NCBI GenBank assembly: GCA_964036295.1
Contig: OZ038471.1
Span: 8,534,684-8,598,683, forward strand
Origin: Plumapathes pennacea
Lineage: Eukaryota > Cnidaria > Anthozoa > Antipatharia > Myriopathidae
Direction: 5' to 3'
DNA length: 64,000 bases
Position numbers and translations under genes: made by a program. Shown here piece by piece: positions 32,520-45,735 of the stretch. Every line of letters begins with the position of its first letter. Positions within the stretch are counted from its first letter, which is position 1. The notes beneath the pieces were generated by a model. It saw only the letters and a program-made list of their open reading frames with translations, did not search any database and was not told where the DNA came from.

Positions 32520-33664
32520 AGGGTGAAATAATTCGCTTACCTGCGTTTCCAAAGCCTTTGTCATCCTTGTAGCAGGCAAACTTTACTGCGTGCTTTACTT
32601 CGTATTCTGAAATGAACTTATAGGCCTCTTCTGCAGAGTTTACGAAGCCATAGTCAACCATTGTTCATCTATCTCTGCATCTCGATCACCCTAAATTTCT
32701 CTCCAAAAATACATGTGACATAGACAGGGCAGCGCGATTGGCGTGAATTTCTTTTTATTTCTTAATTTCTTAATTAATATTATCGGTTACCTCAACCTAT
32801 GTTGTAAAGTGTCTTGTAGTCTGTTTCGCGTCGTTAACACCCAGTCAGGTAACCCATACCGCTTGAGAGTCTTTGTAGGTTTTTGCACGGACTATTAAAT
32901 GCCGATTCATATGCATCGGTACATAGAAATCGGCAACAGTAAGAATGAGTGAAGAAAAAGGCGAAACACTCGGGAAAATATTATTGGTTACCTCAACCTA
33001 TGTTATAAAGTGCCGCTGTTTCGCGTCGTTAACACCCAGTCAGGTAACCCATACCACTCGAGAGTCTTTGTAGGTTTTTGCACGGACTATTAAATGCCGA
33101 TTCGTATGCATCGGCATATAGAAATCGGTAACAGGAAGAATGAGTGAATAACAAGGTGAAATACTCTGGAAAATACCGTCTGTTGGGCATCGCTTCAAAC
33201 CGCTCGCATGTCCGCCATCTTGTTTTTCCGAATTGTGGTTTCGTGTGACGTCATCGTAAAGTCGGAAATATTCCGAAAACTCAGTGTCGACCGGACTGTA
33301 CAGCAACTCTCCAACGCTCGCTTGGCCCCAGTTCACGCTCGTCGTGCACTTCCCAGCATGCACCACGCGTTGCTTGACCTCCGTTCAAAACTCAAAACTA
33401 TTAGGATAATATTAGGACCCCAACAATATCACTATCAGCCAAATCTTGAAACTAGAAATTAAAAGGCGGGCGACTTCTTGACGACTGACAAGAGGGATTT
33501 ATAGAATATTCAAAAATATCATTTTCCTGCCTTTTATGCAGAAATCTTAGCGAAGACATGGAGCCAATAGGGTGTCATTCCCACATTACTCAGTGATAAT
33601 TATACTAGTGGGGTAAAGGAATTCAGCCAAAGGCGATAGTGTTTGTGTACAGGGGGCCGTACAG

Positions 33665-34030
33665 TACAGCTCAGAATTAAACGAACAACGCACTCGCGCT
33701 TCGAACGCGTTCGACACGCAGCTAAAACGCGTGCGTGCGTTTGAAATATCGCGTTTTTTTTGCACGCAAGTTCGAACGGTTTTCTTTGTAATACATATAT
33801 GCAGCTTCTGTGCGTTTTCCTTTTGTGCAGTATTGTGAAACAAAACCCAGTCAAACTCAAACAAAGGCTTGAAATTCGAGCCGATTTCGGGTTAGATTGT
33901 CATCCTGAAAATTGGCTGATTCGGACAAGAAATATTTGCATTCGAATCTGAATACCGCGAGACAAATGATTGGCTAATCGCACGAGAAATGTTTGAATTC
34001 AAATCTGGAGACCGCTGGTGGCATCTGCAT
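33665..34030. repeat. Interspersed repeat, member 2 (partner at 15945-16500)
   Basis: Begins CAGCTCAGAATTAAACGAAC and contains GCGCTTCGAACGCGTTCGAC. The block TGAAAATTGGCTGATTCGGA and on to ATATTTGCATTCG is the reverse complement of 16445-16495. Just upstream, a 46-base piece (AAGGAATTCAGCCAAAGGCG...) is repeated directly at 36777-36824. Confidence 0.5.
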
Positions 34031-34158
34031 CAAATGCTTACTATAATAAACGAACACTAAAGATCAAGACATGACAATCACTCAAGTTAGAATCCACAAA
34101 AACATTTATTACAATATTTACCGTCTTCAGCATTCAAATGACAAAACATTACAAAACT

Positions 34159-35184
34159 CTAAGCGCTTCGCGACGACTTCTTGCATCTTAGGAAAGTGTC
34201 TATTGCCTTGCGGCAGCTTCGCCATATTCCTTCCCTGGCGGCAGGTGGTGCAGGGTAATACTTAAATACGGTCTCCTTGATTATGTCTATTCTCGCAGGA
34301 TCCAATGCTTCCTTGCCGCCCACTCCTCTCACATTCTTTCCTTCTATTTAGCCTGGTCCTCACTAGCGCATAAGCATAAGCACAAGCATAAGCATAAGAA
34401 TAAGAGAGCGACAGTGGCGACATAAGCATAAGCATAAGCAACGAACATGTTTGATCCTTATGCTTATGTCGCCACTGTCGCTCTCTTATTCTTATGCTTG
34501 TGCTTATGCTTATGCGCTAGTGAGGACCAGGCTTTTCTGTTGGATCGAATAAGTGCCGCGTTGGACGGCAAAGTTTTTGTCAGGCGTCCTCGCCTTTGAT
34601 CTTAGCATAAATAGGACGTGAGGGTTGAGGCGGCTTCCTTGCTGTGGAGAAGGATCCAAAACTGGCACATCTTCTCGTGCTGGAGTTTGTGGGAACGAAT
34701 CTGCTTCGGCAAATGACTCAAATGATGGCAGGGGGGGTTGAGTAGTGCTGCTGAAGGAGGCGTTAGTATTTCTAGCAGCAAGTCCAGCTTACTAATCGCG
34801 AGCTTGTGGTAAGCAACGCACTCTCGCTGCTGTTGCTGAATCTTTTTGAGGTGTTCTGAGACGTCTGACTGGCTGGATGAGGCCGGGTCGAAATCACTTA
34901 ACACCGCACTGATTTGCCGCGATGTCTCCATGCTCGTTTCGTAGCCACGAAAAGAAACTGCGCGCTGATGTTCTGGTGTTGACTGTAGACCGAGGAGAAT
35001 TGTATATGGAAAGCGGCGACGGAGAGCCAACATAGGGTGACATGTTGACTTGAGGGTTTCTCTGTACAGGTGATAGGTTTCTTCGATGGGGTGTCTGGTT
35101 CTGTAAAGTCGGGACCGAGTCTGTGGGACTGGGAACTGGGACCGCACCCGGGGCCGGTGGCGCGTACAGCGAAACAGCCGTAGC
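34159..35184 (-). pseudogene. BEN-domain protein exon, broken by insertions and frameshifts
   Basis: An acceptor TGTCACGTTGTAG precedes 35184. The first frame is Pro/Ser-rich (ATAVSLYAPPAPGAVPVPSP...). After an indel near 34920 comes a coiled-coil-like VLSDFDPASSSQSDVSEHLK with KIQQQQREC. A further shift near 34740 leads to PREDVPVLD-type text and into a BEN domain start (RSKARTPDKNFAVQ). The 182-bp palindrome at 34351-34532 splits the domain. Beyond it, NVRGVGGKEALDPARIDIIK, then YYPAPP and IWRSCRKAIDTFLRCKK, is a typical BEN C-terminal half, ending TAG at 34159. BEN domains bind DNA in chromatin and transposon-derived proteins. A Helitron lies 19 bases upstream of the acceptor. Three or more frame breaks show it is dead. 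Confidence 0.75.
34351..34532. mobile_element. 182-bp near-perfect palindromic MITE inside BEN exon
   Basis: GCCTGGTCCTCACTAGCGCA ... is mirrored across a 25-base centre; arms are about 76-82 bases and differ mainly by one extra 6-base CATAAG unit. The high arm identity implies recent origin or ongoing conversion. Removing it brings together the two halves of the BEN reading. A related copy is at 32379-32519. Confidence 0.85.
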
Positions 35185-35203
35185 CTACAACGTGACACAA
35201 ATA

Positions 35204-36721
35204 CTAGAAATACGATAATCGCATATACCCCCTCACTCTGCCATTGATGGGACTTTTACTTTGGTAACTCCCAATAAGAGTAGCCTTTGTTTTACCGAAA
35301 TGTTGACTCAATCTTTTCTTCGAACTCAAGTGCTACACGCAAAGGAAGGAGAAAAAGAATGGTGTGTGTTATACTTTTGCGTTGAAAAAAGAATCGATTG
35401 CGTGACGAAGTACGTATTTCCCACGGTCGGCACGTCAAATTAATTCATACAGTCTGCCAAGCACGTTCTCGAAATTTAATACTCAAAGTTTGAAGTTGGT
35501 CGGCCGTCGTAGTACGGGAACTGAAAGGAACACTGATTTTACAATTTTAAATTCATAGGCAGTACAATTAAATAGGCTTCCTGTGCGATTTGTTTTTACT
35601 ACCGCATGCACCAGACTCAGGCATGCATATTTAATAGGCTCGAATTGTTTTGTATGTGAACCCACTCAAAACAGCAAGATTTCTCCCAGAATCAAAGCAA
35701 AACTTGAACAGTTTACTTCAAATTATACACGGGCTTCAGACCCAGTAATACTTCTAAGGGCTTGTGAACGATTCTCGCTGCAATCACCGCGTGTCAGATT
35801 ACAGAAAAATAAGACATCTGACTAAATCATTCAAGACTCTAAGTTCCGATTGCTCTGAGCAAATACGGTAGCCGAAACTGGCAACAAAAGCGTAGTAAAA
35901 CAATACTTCAAGGGAAAATGATCAGCATACAGATTTTAATACATTCTTGAAGTGATCGAGTTACAAAATATATATTTGTCACGGTGATTGTTCGATTTCC
36001 ACTGACTAACCTTTGTTGCTTGTCCTTTCTAAATAAGTATCTGAGTTTAACACAAAACGGCGTCTGAAGCTCCCGATTTGCTTTCAAGCGCTGTTCCCTT
36101 TGCGGAGTTGTCTGTGTTACCCGCTTCTGTTCATGTCGCTTTTGGTCGGCATTATGCGCTGTTGTCTTAACTTGCGGAGTCTTCTCTTCGGCCCGCTTTT
36201 TCTCCTGAAGTTTCCGATTTGCGTTCAAGTGCTGTTCTCTTTGCGGAGTTGTCTGCGTTACCCGTTTCCGTTCATGTCGCTTTCGATCGGCATTCATGCG
36301 TTGTTGTTCGCTCGTTTCACGATTTCGCCTTGCTCGTGCCTGTTCCCTTCTCATTTGAAGACGAGCTTCGCGAGACTGTTGTGTTTCAAGTTTTTCAGTT
36401 TTTAAGTTTTCCATTTTCGTGAACGCAGCTTCGATATATTGTTGCTTCGTTCAAATCTAAATGCTTCGTTCAAATCTAATTTCTCTTATTTCGGAGTAAA
36501 ACAACATTGCTGAGTAAAACTACAGGCCAGGGCACACGTGATCGATCCGGCCTTTCTTATTGGTTAGCAGGGTAACCGCGCCTAAAGTCGTACGACAGAC
36601 TGACTGACAAACTGACAGACAACGTTAAATTTCGAGATGGCGACAGGCTTGGAGTCCCCAAGTAGGCGGTATAATATTACTGCATTAGTGTCGTGAGTAT
36701 TTCCCTCACTTCGTTCGGGGA
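35204..36721 (-). mobile_element. Helitron-type element, copy A (1.52 kb)
   Basis: On the minus strand the element starts TCCCCGAACGAAGTGAGGGA after A (TTTA|TC) and ends with a small hairpin and CTAG before T (ATGCGATTATCGTATTTCTAG|T). This gives the TC...CTRR termini and A/T target of Helitrons. It is about 90 percent identical by eye to copy B at 59567-61160 in the opposite orientation. The only coding part is the basic first exon at 36011-36414; Rep and helicase are absent. It inserted into the intron 19 bases before the BEN exon. Confidence 0.75.
36011..36414 (-). CDS. Basic repeat N-terminal exon of Helitron-type protein
   Basis: ATG at 36414 opens MENLKTEKLETQQSREARLQ, followed by a highly charged Arg/Lys/Gln/Glu region with 23-residue units of the type NADRKRHERKRVTQTTPQRE repeated about four times. 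It ends DKQQR at donor AAAG|GTTAGT (36011/36010). Similar basic coiled repeats precede DUF6570/helicase-like regions in animal Helitron proteins; this is from memory. No downstream exon is present, so at most a truncated basic peptide could be made. Copy B carries the same exon with a frameshift. Confidence 0.55.
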
Positions 36722-36929
36722 TAAATAATTAATCAATATCGATAAATAATGATACGCTTACAGGTGTTTGTAGGGGTAAAGGAATTCAGCAAAAGGCGAT
36801 AGTGTTTGTGTACGGGGGCCGTATTTATTCGTTAAATTAAATTTGGATATTTGTAATTAATGCCGATTCTTTTGCAATATTCAATGCATTTCCACCGCTT
36901 TTTAGGAAACTGGGAAACCCTCGCGATCG

Positions 36930-37810
36930 TTGACACCAATATAAAGTAGAAACAAACGTGTCCAGTTTAAGTTTTACTTTAATTGTGCTCTACTCTAAGT
37001 TAATTGTGTTCTACTTTAAGTTTTACTTTAAATGTGCTCGGAAGTCTTCCCCCCAAATTACGAAGTCCATCGAAAAGACAGAGACTCAAATGATGGAGGA
37101 GTATTCATCGCAGTCAAAAACAACCTGATTGCAACGCTGGAGCACAAACTCAACACCAGCTGTGAAATTATGTGGGTCAAACTACAGACTGGGACCCCTA
37201 TCTTAAGAAAGATATTAACAACATTGAAATGGTTCAGCGACAAGCCGCCCGCTTTGTCAAACGTAATTATGCCCGAGAGCCAGGAACAGTGACCCGAATC
37301 CTGAACGAACTTAAATGGCCTTCTCTCCAATCAAGACGAAAAAAAGCCCGTCTATCCCTAATGCACCAAGCAATACATGGAACAACAGCAATAACTACAC
37401 CAGACTATGTCGTCCCCATTGATCTACGGACTCGACAGTACAACCCTCTTTGCAAGACCCAGCTGGGTGCTTCAACTGATAGTTACAAGTTTAGCTTCTG
37501 GCCCAGAACTATTAGAGACTGGAACATTCTGTCAGTAGAAGCGTTAGGAAAAACGAACCTTAAGTCCTTCAAAACATCTCTGAAGCAAAAAGCATGATTA
37601 TGAGGGGGATATACATATCTTCTAAATTAATCATTTCATTTATTTATTTATTTATTTATTTATTATTTATTTATTTTACTTTTTATGAGTGGGATCGTGT
37701 AAATTATTCTAAACATATTGTGTATTTTGAATTTTTAACTTTTAATTTTTATCTCTGCATATTACCCACAAGGTGTTGCAGAGTATCCATATATAGATAT
37801 AGATAAATAC
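36930..37810 (+). pseudogene. LINE with endonuclease joined directly to RT tail
   Basis: 37032-37190 reads as an APE-type endonuclease fragment: SEVFPPNYEVHRKDRDSNDG with GVFIAVKNNL and CEIMWVKLQ. At about 37190 the reading changes frame to WDPYLKKDINNIEMVQRQAA, the post-thumb region of a LINE RT, and continues to RTIRDWNILSVEAL and stop at 37597. The whole polymerase core between them (about 700 codons in full elements) is missing. The 3' UTR carries a (TTTA)n tract at 37636-37675. It is a deletion derivative and cannot make a working RT. Confidence 0.75.
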
Positions 37811-38707
37811 TCATTACACTAAACAGTCATGCACAGAATTCACTACAACAGCATGACCAATAATAACAAAATCATGGAGTACTGTATATATGTTACTACC
37901 TGAAATTCCAGCATGCAGTCCTCTGATACTGACAAATTGCCAGATGAAGGTTTACAGCTAATGCCATTCTTAGCCCACCAACTTGTGTGATTTAATTGTT
38001 TTCAGACTGAGCCAGTCTTTGATCTGTAGTGGATTGAAGGAAAAAATGCATTATTGCCAATTAATTCATTAAACACTATGTTTATATCCATGATCAGACA
38101 TAACCTTCTTAGCCAATCAGACTGCTTGGTTTCCAGTTATGTTTATTCCGCACAGACATTTTTGGGACTCATGACAATAATTTATTGTCATTACAAGGAT
38201 GGAATTTCTCCCCTGGGTGTATATTTTTCTGATAGTATTTTAAAGATCTTTCACATCCAATGGACAGCCTGATGCATTTTCTACAAGACAGTTAAAACTT
38301 TGCTTACAGACCTGCAAAACTTTGTTTCATGCATGTGAACTTCATGGCACCAGCCAAAGCCAAATTATGAAATCACAACAGGTTGATTTTGAACACTAGC
38401 TTGAGTTATTTATGTGAGGAAGTGAAGATGAAAGAAAGACAGCACAAGACACTCACATGTGTTAACGAGCCAATTTTCAGGTACAAGGAAATGATTATCA
38501 GGTTTATTGCAAACTAGAAGATGCACCAAACTCCATACTGAAAAAAGAAGTTAAAACTAAACATTAAATTGGTAAAGGTCTACACACAATACAACAATCA
38601 AAATCAAATGCCAAGTTTTCTGTTTTTTATTTATTGTTTGTTTTTGTTTTTTCTGGTAAGAAGCAGAAAAAGTAAATAATATTAGAGTCAATCACTCTCA
38701 GCCAGTA

Positions 38708-38880
38708 AAAGGGGATCCTTTCACTTCCAAGAGTGATCAACTTCAATTTTCTCTTTTTAGTCTCCCACCAGAGATATGGATAATTTTGCATTTGATACCT
38801 TGCTCAAATGATAGCTGATTAAAACATAAATCCTCTTTTCATCACTCATACAATATTACTTATTTTATAGTTGGGAGCAT
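38708..38880. mobile_element. TTAA MITE copy
   Basis: CTTTCACTTCCAAGAGTGAT through ACCTTGCTCAAATGATAGCT to TTTTATAGTTGGGAGC; same orientation as 22845-23058. The 3' end is clipped. Confidence 0.65.
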
Positions 38881-38971
38881 GCAAAAAAAGGCATTCGCAA
38901 AAAAAGCATCAACATATAGTGCAGTTGATAAAAAAAGGAAGAGAGTGCTTAACTGTTCAAAGCTAAATTCA

Positions 38972-39140
38972 TTAACCCTTTCAGGTTGATCAATATAAAT
39001 ATTCTCTTTTCAGTCTCCCACCAGCACTTCATACCTTGCGCAAATGACAGCTGAATATAACATAAATTCTCTTTTTATCACTAATACATTTTCTTATTTT
39101 ATGGTTGGGAGAATTTGTACTTTGAGCTTAGGAGTTAAAA
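38972..39140. mobile_element. TTAA MITE copy
   Basis: TTAACCCTTTCAGGTTGATC ... GGTTGGGAGAATTTGTACTT to TTAGGAGTTAAAAG. It lies only 95 bases from the previous copy and in the same orientation. Confidence 0.65.
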
Positions 39141-39149
39141 GCCTGTTAA

Positions 39150-41685
<2,536 letters not shown>

Positions 41686-42304
41686 TTAAATGTTTCTCTC
41701 TTGGACACCTTCGTGTTCATTTTACGCATATTTCTTTCGGAAAAATCAGTCGTTGCGAGTTTGAGCTTACATACCATCTGCAACACAAGAACGAACAGGA
41801 GGATGTTTCTCGCTCTACAGCAACCCATGTTTAGAAATAAGTCGTGACCGAAGAACTGGCCTTGAATAAATAGAACATTCAAAAGAATTCTCTCAACTCC
41901 GTTCGGTTGAAAGTCGAACTTTGGCAAGGAACAATATCGATTTCCAAAAAAGGCCCTCAACGCCAAAGACGGATTAGCGCCACCTGACGGGGGAGGGGTG
42001 CGTATGACGTCATTTGCAGACGGAAGTGCAATGCATGTCTGGTTCATTACTCCTTCTAAGTCCTGAGATTAAAGTTCTGCCCAAAGAAGACTAACAGCGG
42101 CTAATGTACTATTTTCAATGTTTTTAAGGATATCTCTTTCAGGCGCCTGTTTGACTGTTGTATTTTCTTCAGGCAAATAAGGAAAAATATACTAGGACTT
42201 TCTAATTTTCGCGATATAGTAGCATTTGATCATTTTAAACGCGCATTCTCTTCTGGTGTGCCTTATTTTAGCTTGCCAAAAGTTTCTAAAAATATCTAAG
42301 CCAA

Positions 42305-42352
42305 GTGCCCTTTGCAACGCGAAAAAAAAAAAAAAAAGGAAAAAGGAAAAAG
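42305..42352. repeat. A-rich simple repeat
   Basis: GAAAAAAAAAAAAAAAGGAAAAAGGAAAAAG purine tract, possibly a retroposon tail; no body recognised. Confidence 0.6.
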
Positions 42353-42956
42353 AAAATTCATTAAAGCTGACCTCAAAGTTTCAAAGCGGGTATCTGAGAT
42401 TGTGCTCTTCTTTGTATTTAAGTTATGCTGTAGCACTTATCTAAGGACATAAGCACTTTCTTGATGATTTCGCTGACTATACTCTATGCTTCAATAAGGC
42501 CTAGGACCGAACCGGGCTGTTTCGGTTTAAATTTTCTTCAACGTTGGCACATCCCATTTAGTTTTCCGAAATAAGCAAGTAGTTAACGAAGACATTTGGC
42601 GCTATCTTGTTTTGAGTTCGTCCGTGACTGCCATTTAATAACCATCCATTGGACGTTCCAGGTAGGCGCCACTTTTGAAATTAAATGCGACTTCATTTGG
42701 TTTAGTTCAGTCAAGCGATCTCGCGTGATCTCCCTCTACTTTAGTCACTGGGATTGTTGTAAACAGTGAGCGTTTTCTTCTCTACGAGAAAGCCGCCGAG
42801 AACGGATGCAGAGATGTAGAGAACAAATATGAGTGCAGTTTTTACTTTTATTGTGCTCTACTCATTACACGCACGCAAGCGACCAGCTTAAACTACCAAA
42901 ACGGAACGAAGAAAAAAACTAATACAACAATACCTTAATTAAAACTAACGTAACCA

Positions 42957-43160
42957 TGTTAATCCCAAGCTCAAAATACAGATTCTCCCAACGTTTTAAG
43001 AAGAAAATGTATGAGTGATGTAGTGAGAACTGATAACTTAATCAGCTTTCATGTGAGCAAGGTATCCAATGACAAGATCTCAATACTGTATCATATCTTT
43101 AGACACTAAAAAGCTAAAATATTAAGAAAACTAAACTTGACCACTCTTAAGAGTGGAAAG
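42957..43160. mobile_element. TTAA MITE copy, inverted
   Basis: TTAATCCCAAGCTCAAAATA, CAGATTCTCCCAACGTTTTA, GTATGAGTGATGTAGTGAGA ... GACCACTCTTAAGAGTGGAA. This is the copy that best shows the sequence interrupted by the LINE at 11172. Confidence 0.7.
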
Positions 43161-43830
43161 GATAATATACAATCATAATAAACTGAAACCAAGAGATACT
43201 CTCTTGACCGAAACTGAATATTTTCAAGTCACTTAGGTCTTTTTCTTCCATTTAAAACTTCTGCAAGTTCAATCAAGTTTTGAAGTACCAGGCAATCAGC
43301 GGAGTGAAAAAAGAGAGTCAATTATCCATTTTGAACCATTAAAGTTGGAGTTTGTTTGGAAACAAACAATAGGTCATTCACAAGCGGCGGCTGGTTGCCT
43401 TTGTTTTAAAGCGAGGCTCAGAGCAAAATCTTTTGCTATGAAAAGAGTTTTGCATGAGAATGTAAAACAATTTTCATAAGAATTCGCACTAGACCTCGTC
43501 ATGTTTGAAACAGCGGCAACTAGTATCTCGGAAATGGCGTTTTTGCAATTATTATTATTAAGGAGAGTTCAATTATAATAGCAAGGGATATGTTGTCACT
43601 TCATGACTATTTCACTTTAAACACGTCCTTCGACAACGTCTTGTGCGAAGTTTTCAACGTCTGAACATAAAATGTAGAGTCTGCATCAGTCAATCAATCA
43701 GTCAACCTCAGGCCTAGAAAAATCGAACATGAAAATGCGCCTTCGCACCAGGGCACTTGAAACTCTCTTCTCACAGTAATCTATCATAAGAACTTTTGTA
43801 AATCATCAGCTACAGTACATCTGCGATCGA

Positions 43831-44043
43831 TTAAACCTTTCACTCCTAAGCTCAAAATCCAAATTCTCTAAACGTTTAAGAACAAAACGTATTAATAACG
43901 CAAAAGGAACTCATAGTTTAATCACTTTTCATCTATGAGCAACCGGTATCGAAAGGCAAGTTCTCCATGCAGTATGATATATCTCTGATGAGAAACTGAA
44001 GGAAAAAATTGAAGTTGACCACTCTTGGGAGTGAAATGGTTAA
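43831..44043. mobile_element. TTAA MITE, reference copy 2 (213 bp), inverted
   Basis: Bounded by TTAA at 43831-43834 and 44040-44043. The ends ACCTTTCACTCCTAAG and, inverted, CCATTTCACTCCCAAG confirm the terminal inverted repeats deduced from 22845-23058. Non-coding. Confidence 0.75.
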
Positions 44044-44645
44044 GCCGTCCGCTTAGACTCGTTTCGTTTGTCTCAAAAGTCCAACAGGCCTGAAAAAAGG
44101 TTCCTGAACACACAGGTGAAAACTCAAATCCTCAGTGTTTTCTTTGGATGCCAATGCGCTAAGAAAACGCAATCTGACTGATAAGGTTTAAACAAATTTA
44201 GAGGTCAAAATCGTATTTAGGGGGTAGGGTGGGGATTTAGCTAATGCGTGTCTTTCGGCCTGTTCCAACCTTCTTTCTATCATTCTTGCAAATTAACAAA
44301 ACGCACTGTTTTTACCCACCTCAAATATCCCGATAGTTAAGCCAGATTTGCAATGATCCAACTTGAAAGGAGGCAAAAGCCGCTCTAATACCCTCTGGGG
44401 GAGGGGGATGGTGGACATTAGGCTCGTAATTGACTGATGCCTGATGATGCCTGATGATATAACTTATGGAAAAAATCAGAACTAACTTCCTGTATAAGGT
44501 AAAGTATTAGGAAAACTACCAAACTAAGTAATCTATGGAATTTGATGTGAAAACCAGCTGCAGCTGTGTCTACATGTCGCTTGCGTGGTTGGTTTAAATG
44601 GTTTGTCTATAAATTATGCAAGAACTTAAACTGTTTGCATGTGAA

Positions 44646-44962
44646 CTACTCCAGGTAATACACCTCGTACTCGTCACATTTGAACTTGAAAGAACCAGCG
44701 AGCAGTTTTTGGGCCTCAGGACTTTTAAAGGTGTATCCGTTTGGTGGTTTGTAAGTGTAGCCGAGATTTGAGGAGGAGTCATTGTTGACGTTACAGCGAT
44801 CAGCAATGTTGAGATCACACAAACCAAGGCGACCAAAGACTGGTCCCCTCCTGTTCCAGTTGTACATGGCCCGTTCCTGATTTCTGTAGGTGAACATCTT
44901 GAACTGCTCATTCAAATGGTTTTTCAGCGAGAACAGAAAAGCCTTGTCGCTGTAGATTTTCC
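44646..44962 (-). CDS. TLDc domain, C-terminal (last) exon
   Basis: The acceptor CACATACAG precedes 44962 and the stop TAG is at 44646-44648. The exon reads KIYSDKAFLFSLKNH, then MYNWNRRGPVFGRLG, DLNIADRCNVNNDSSSNLGY, PPNGYTF and FKFKCDEYEVYYLE. This is the second half of a TLDc domain (SDKAFLFSL, the FG.G.DL.I, N..S.SNLG..Y and EYEVY motifs). Its first codon is completed by the A that ends the exon at 48838, so the two exons join in frame (phase 1). TLDc proteins are linked to oxidative-stress protection and V-ATPase regulation; many cnidarian TLDc proteins are otherwise uncharacterised. Confidence 0.8.
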
Positions 44963-45588
44963 CTGTATGTGATCAGAATAAGTACCAGTCAAGACAATAA
45001 AAACTCACAGGACACTGACACTGTTCGCACTAAAACGACTCAGCCGACCTGAAAATATCACAAAACACGAGACAACACCAACACTTCTAGTGAACTATAA
45101 CCACTACATTAGCAATACTATATTAGGCCTGCTGAATAAACCCATGCGTTAGACTCCAGGTATCTGTTCTGTTCTCAAGCGTCTTTTGGAACCTGAGGGG
45201 GTGGGGTGCCTATGCAGTGTGGGTGAAGCATCGAGGGAGGAAGATGAACTAAGCTGACACCCGCGGTTTGGAAATTGTTTACATCTGATAATTGTACGAT
45301 CATTTTAATACAGTGTTTCGTTGCTGAACAAAAAATACCTGCAGGGGTTAGGAAGGGATAGAATGTGGTGGCTGTGCACGAGGTTTGTGCGATTCCACGG
45401 CACAAAGGGCTAGGTATCCACATGTGTTTGAAAAAGTGTGTCATAGTCGATGTTTCGTTATTAGAAACAAATTTGAGTGCTCGCTCAATTAACATTTCAA
45501 TTTATTTATTTACTTTATTTTGTTTTATTTTTCGCATTCTTGATGCGACAGTGTTGCCATACTTTAGATAAATGAGTAATAGTTCTGA

Positions 45589-45735
45589 CTTGGTAGACCT
45601 GAATCCGTAATGAAACCCCACAGGAGGTCGTAGGTTCAATACCCACTCCCGGCAGTAGTTAGAAGGTTTGGGAAGGCAACTCAACAGTCTTTCCCTTCTG
45701 AACCTGTCTTCTTTCTGCAGGTATTCCACCGGTCG
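45589..45735 (+). repeat. Possible SINE-like fragment
   Basis: GGAGGTCGTAGGTTCAATAC has a B-box-like GGTTCAATACC in a tRNA-style context; an A box is unconvincing and no tail is present. Confidence 0.3.

Larger units (their letters stand above)
31140..32661 (-). pseudogene. Three-exon gene inside the inverted-arm element, USP-like tail
   Basis: Exon 1 is 32661-32541 (MVDYGFVNSAEEAYKFISEY..., donor GCAG|GTAAGC). Exon 2 is 31591-31445 (WKYLAFVDGVPLLLPVSLGG..., acceptor TTTTTCAG, donor ACAG|GTACAT). Exon 3 is 31377-31140 and ends in TGA. Exons 2 and 3 join in frame. Exon 1 to 2 does not, and exon 2 has an in-frame TGA before WEQKSWKYL. Exon 3 carries LWSPVGHYTTCFKFKGQWMF followed by YHGMAVKYG, which resembles the C-terminal histidine box (GHY...W..YDG) of ubiquitin-specific C19 peptidases. 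The cysteine box is not visible. Transcription would start in the right arm. The protease link is an inference from one motif. Confidence 0.5.
30285..33302. mobile_element. ~3-kb element with ~500-bp inverted arms
   Basis: The left arm (about 30285-30808) is repeated as reverse complement at about 32786-33302. Each arm itself contains a direct duplication of about 240 bases: the segment CACTCATTCTTMCTGTTACC to GACGCGAAACAGC occurs twice. Both arms share a CRE-like TGACGTCA (30339-30346 and 33246-33253) and AACAAGATGGCGGACATGCG. The left arm has a 24-base insertion near its outer end. The 2 kb centre holds the decayed gene at 31140-32661. The layout resembles a foldback or long-TIR DNA transposon. 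The exact ends and target duplication are not clear. Confidence 0.75.

Noticed and set aside
33040-33366. Open frame of 108 codons in the right inverted arm
   Set aside because: The left arm carries the same bases in the opposite sense with indels that do not preserve the frame, so coding constraint is not supported.
38450-38470. UAG in NKAIN exon 3 as proof of stop-codon recoding
   Set aside because: A second, independent frameshift in exon 4 favours pseudogene or sequence error; recoding is kept only as a testable idea.
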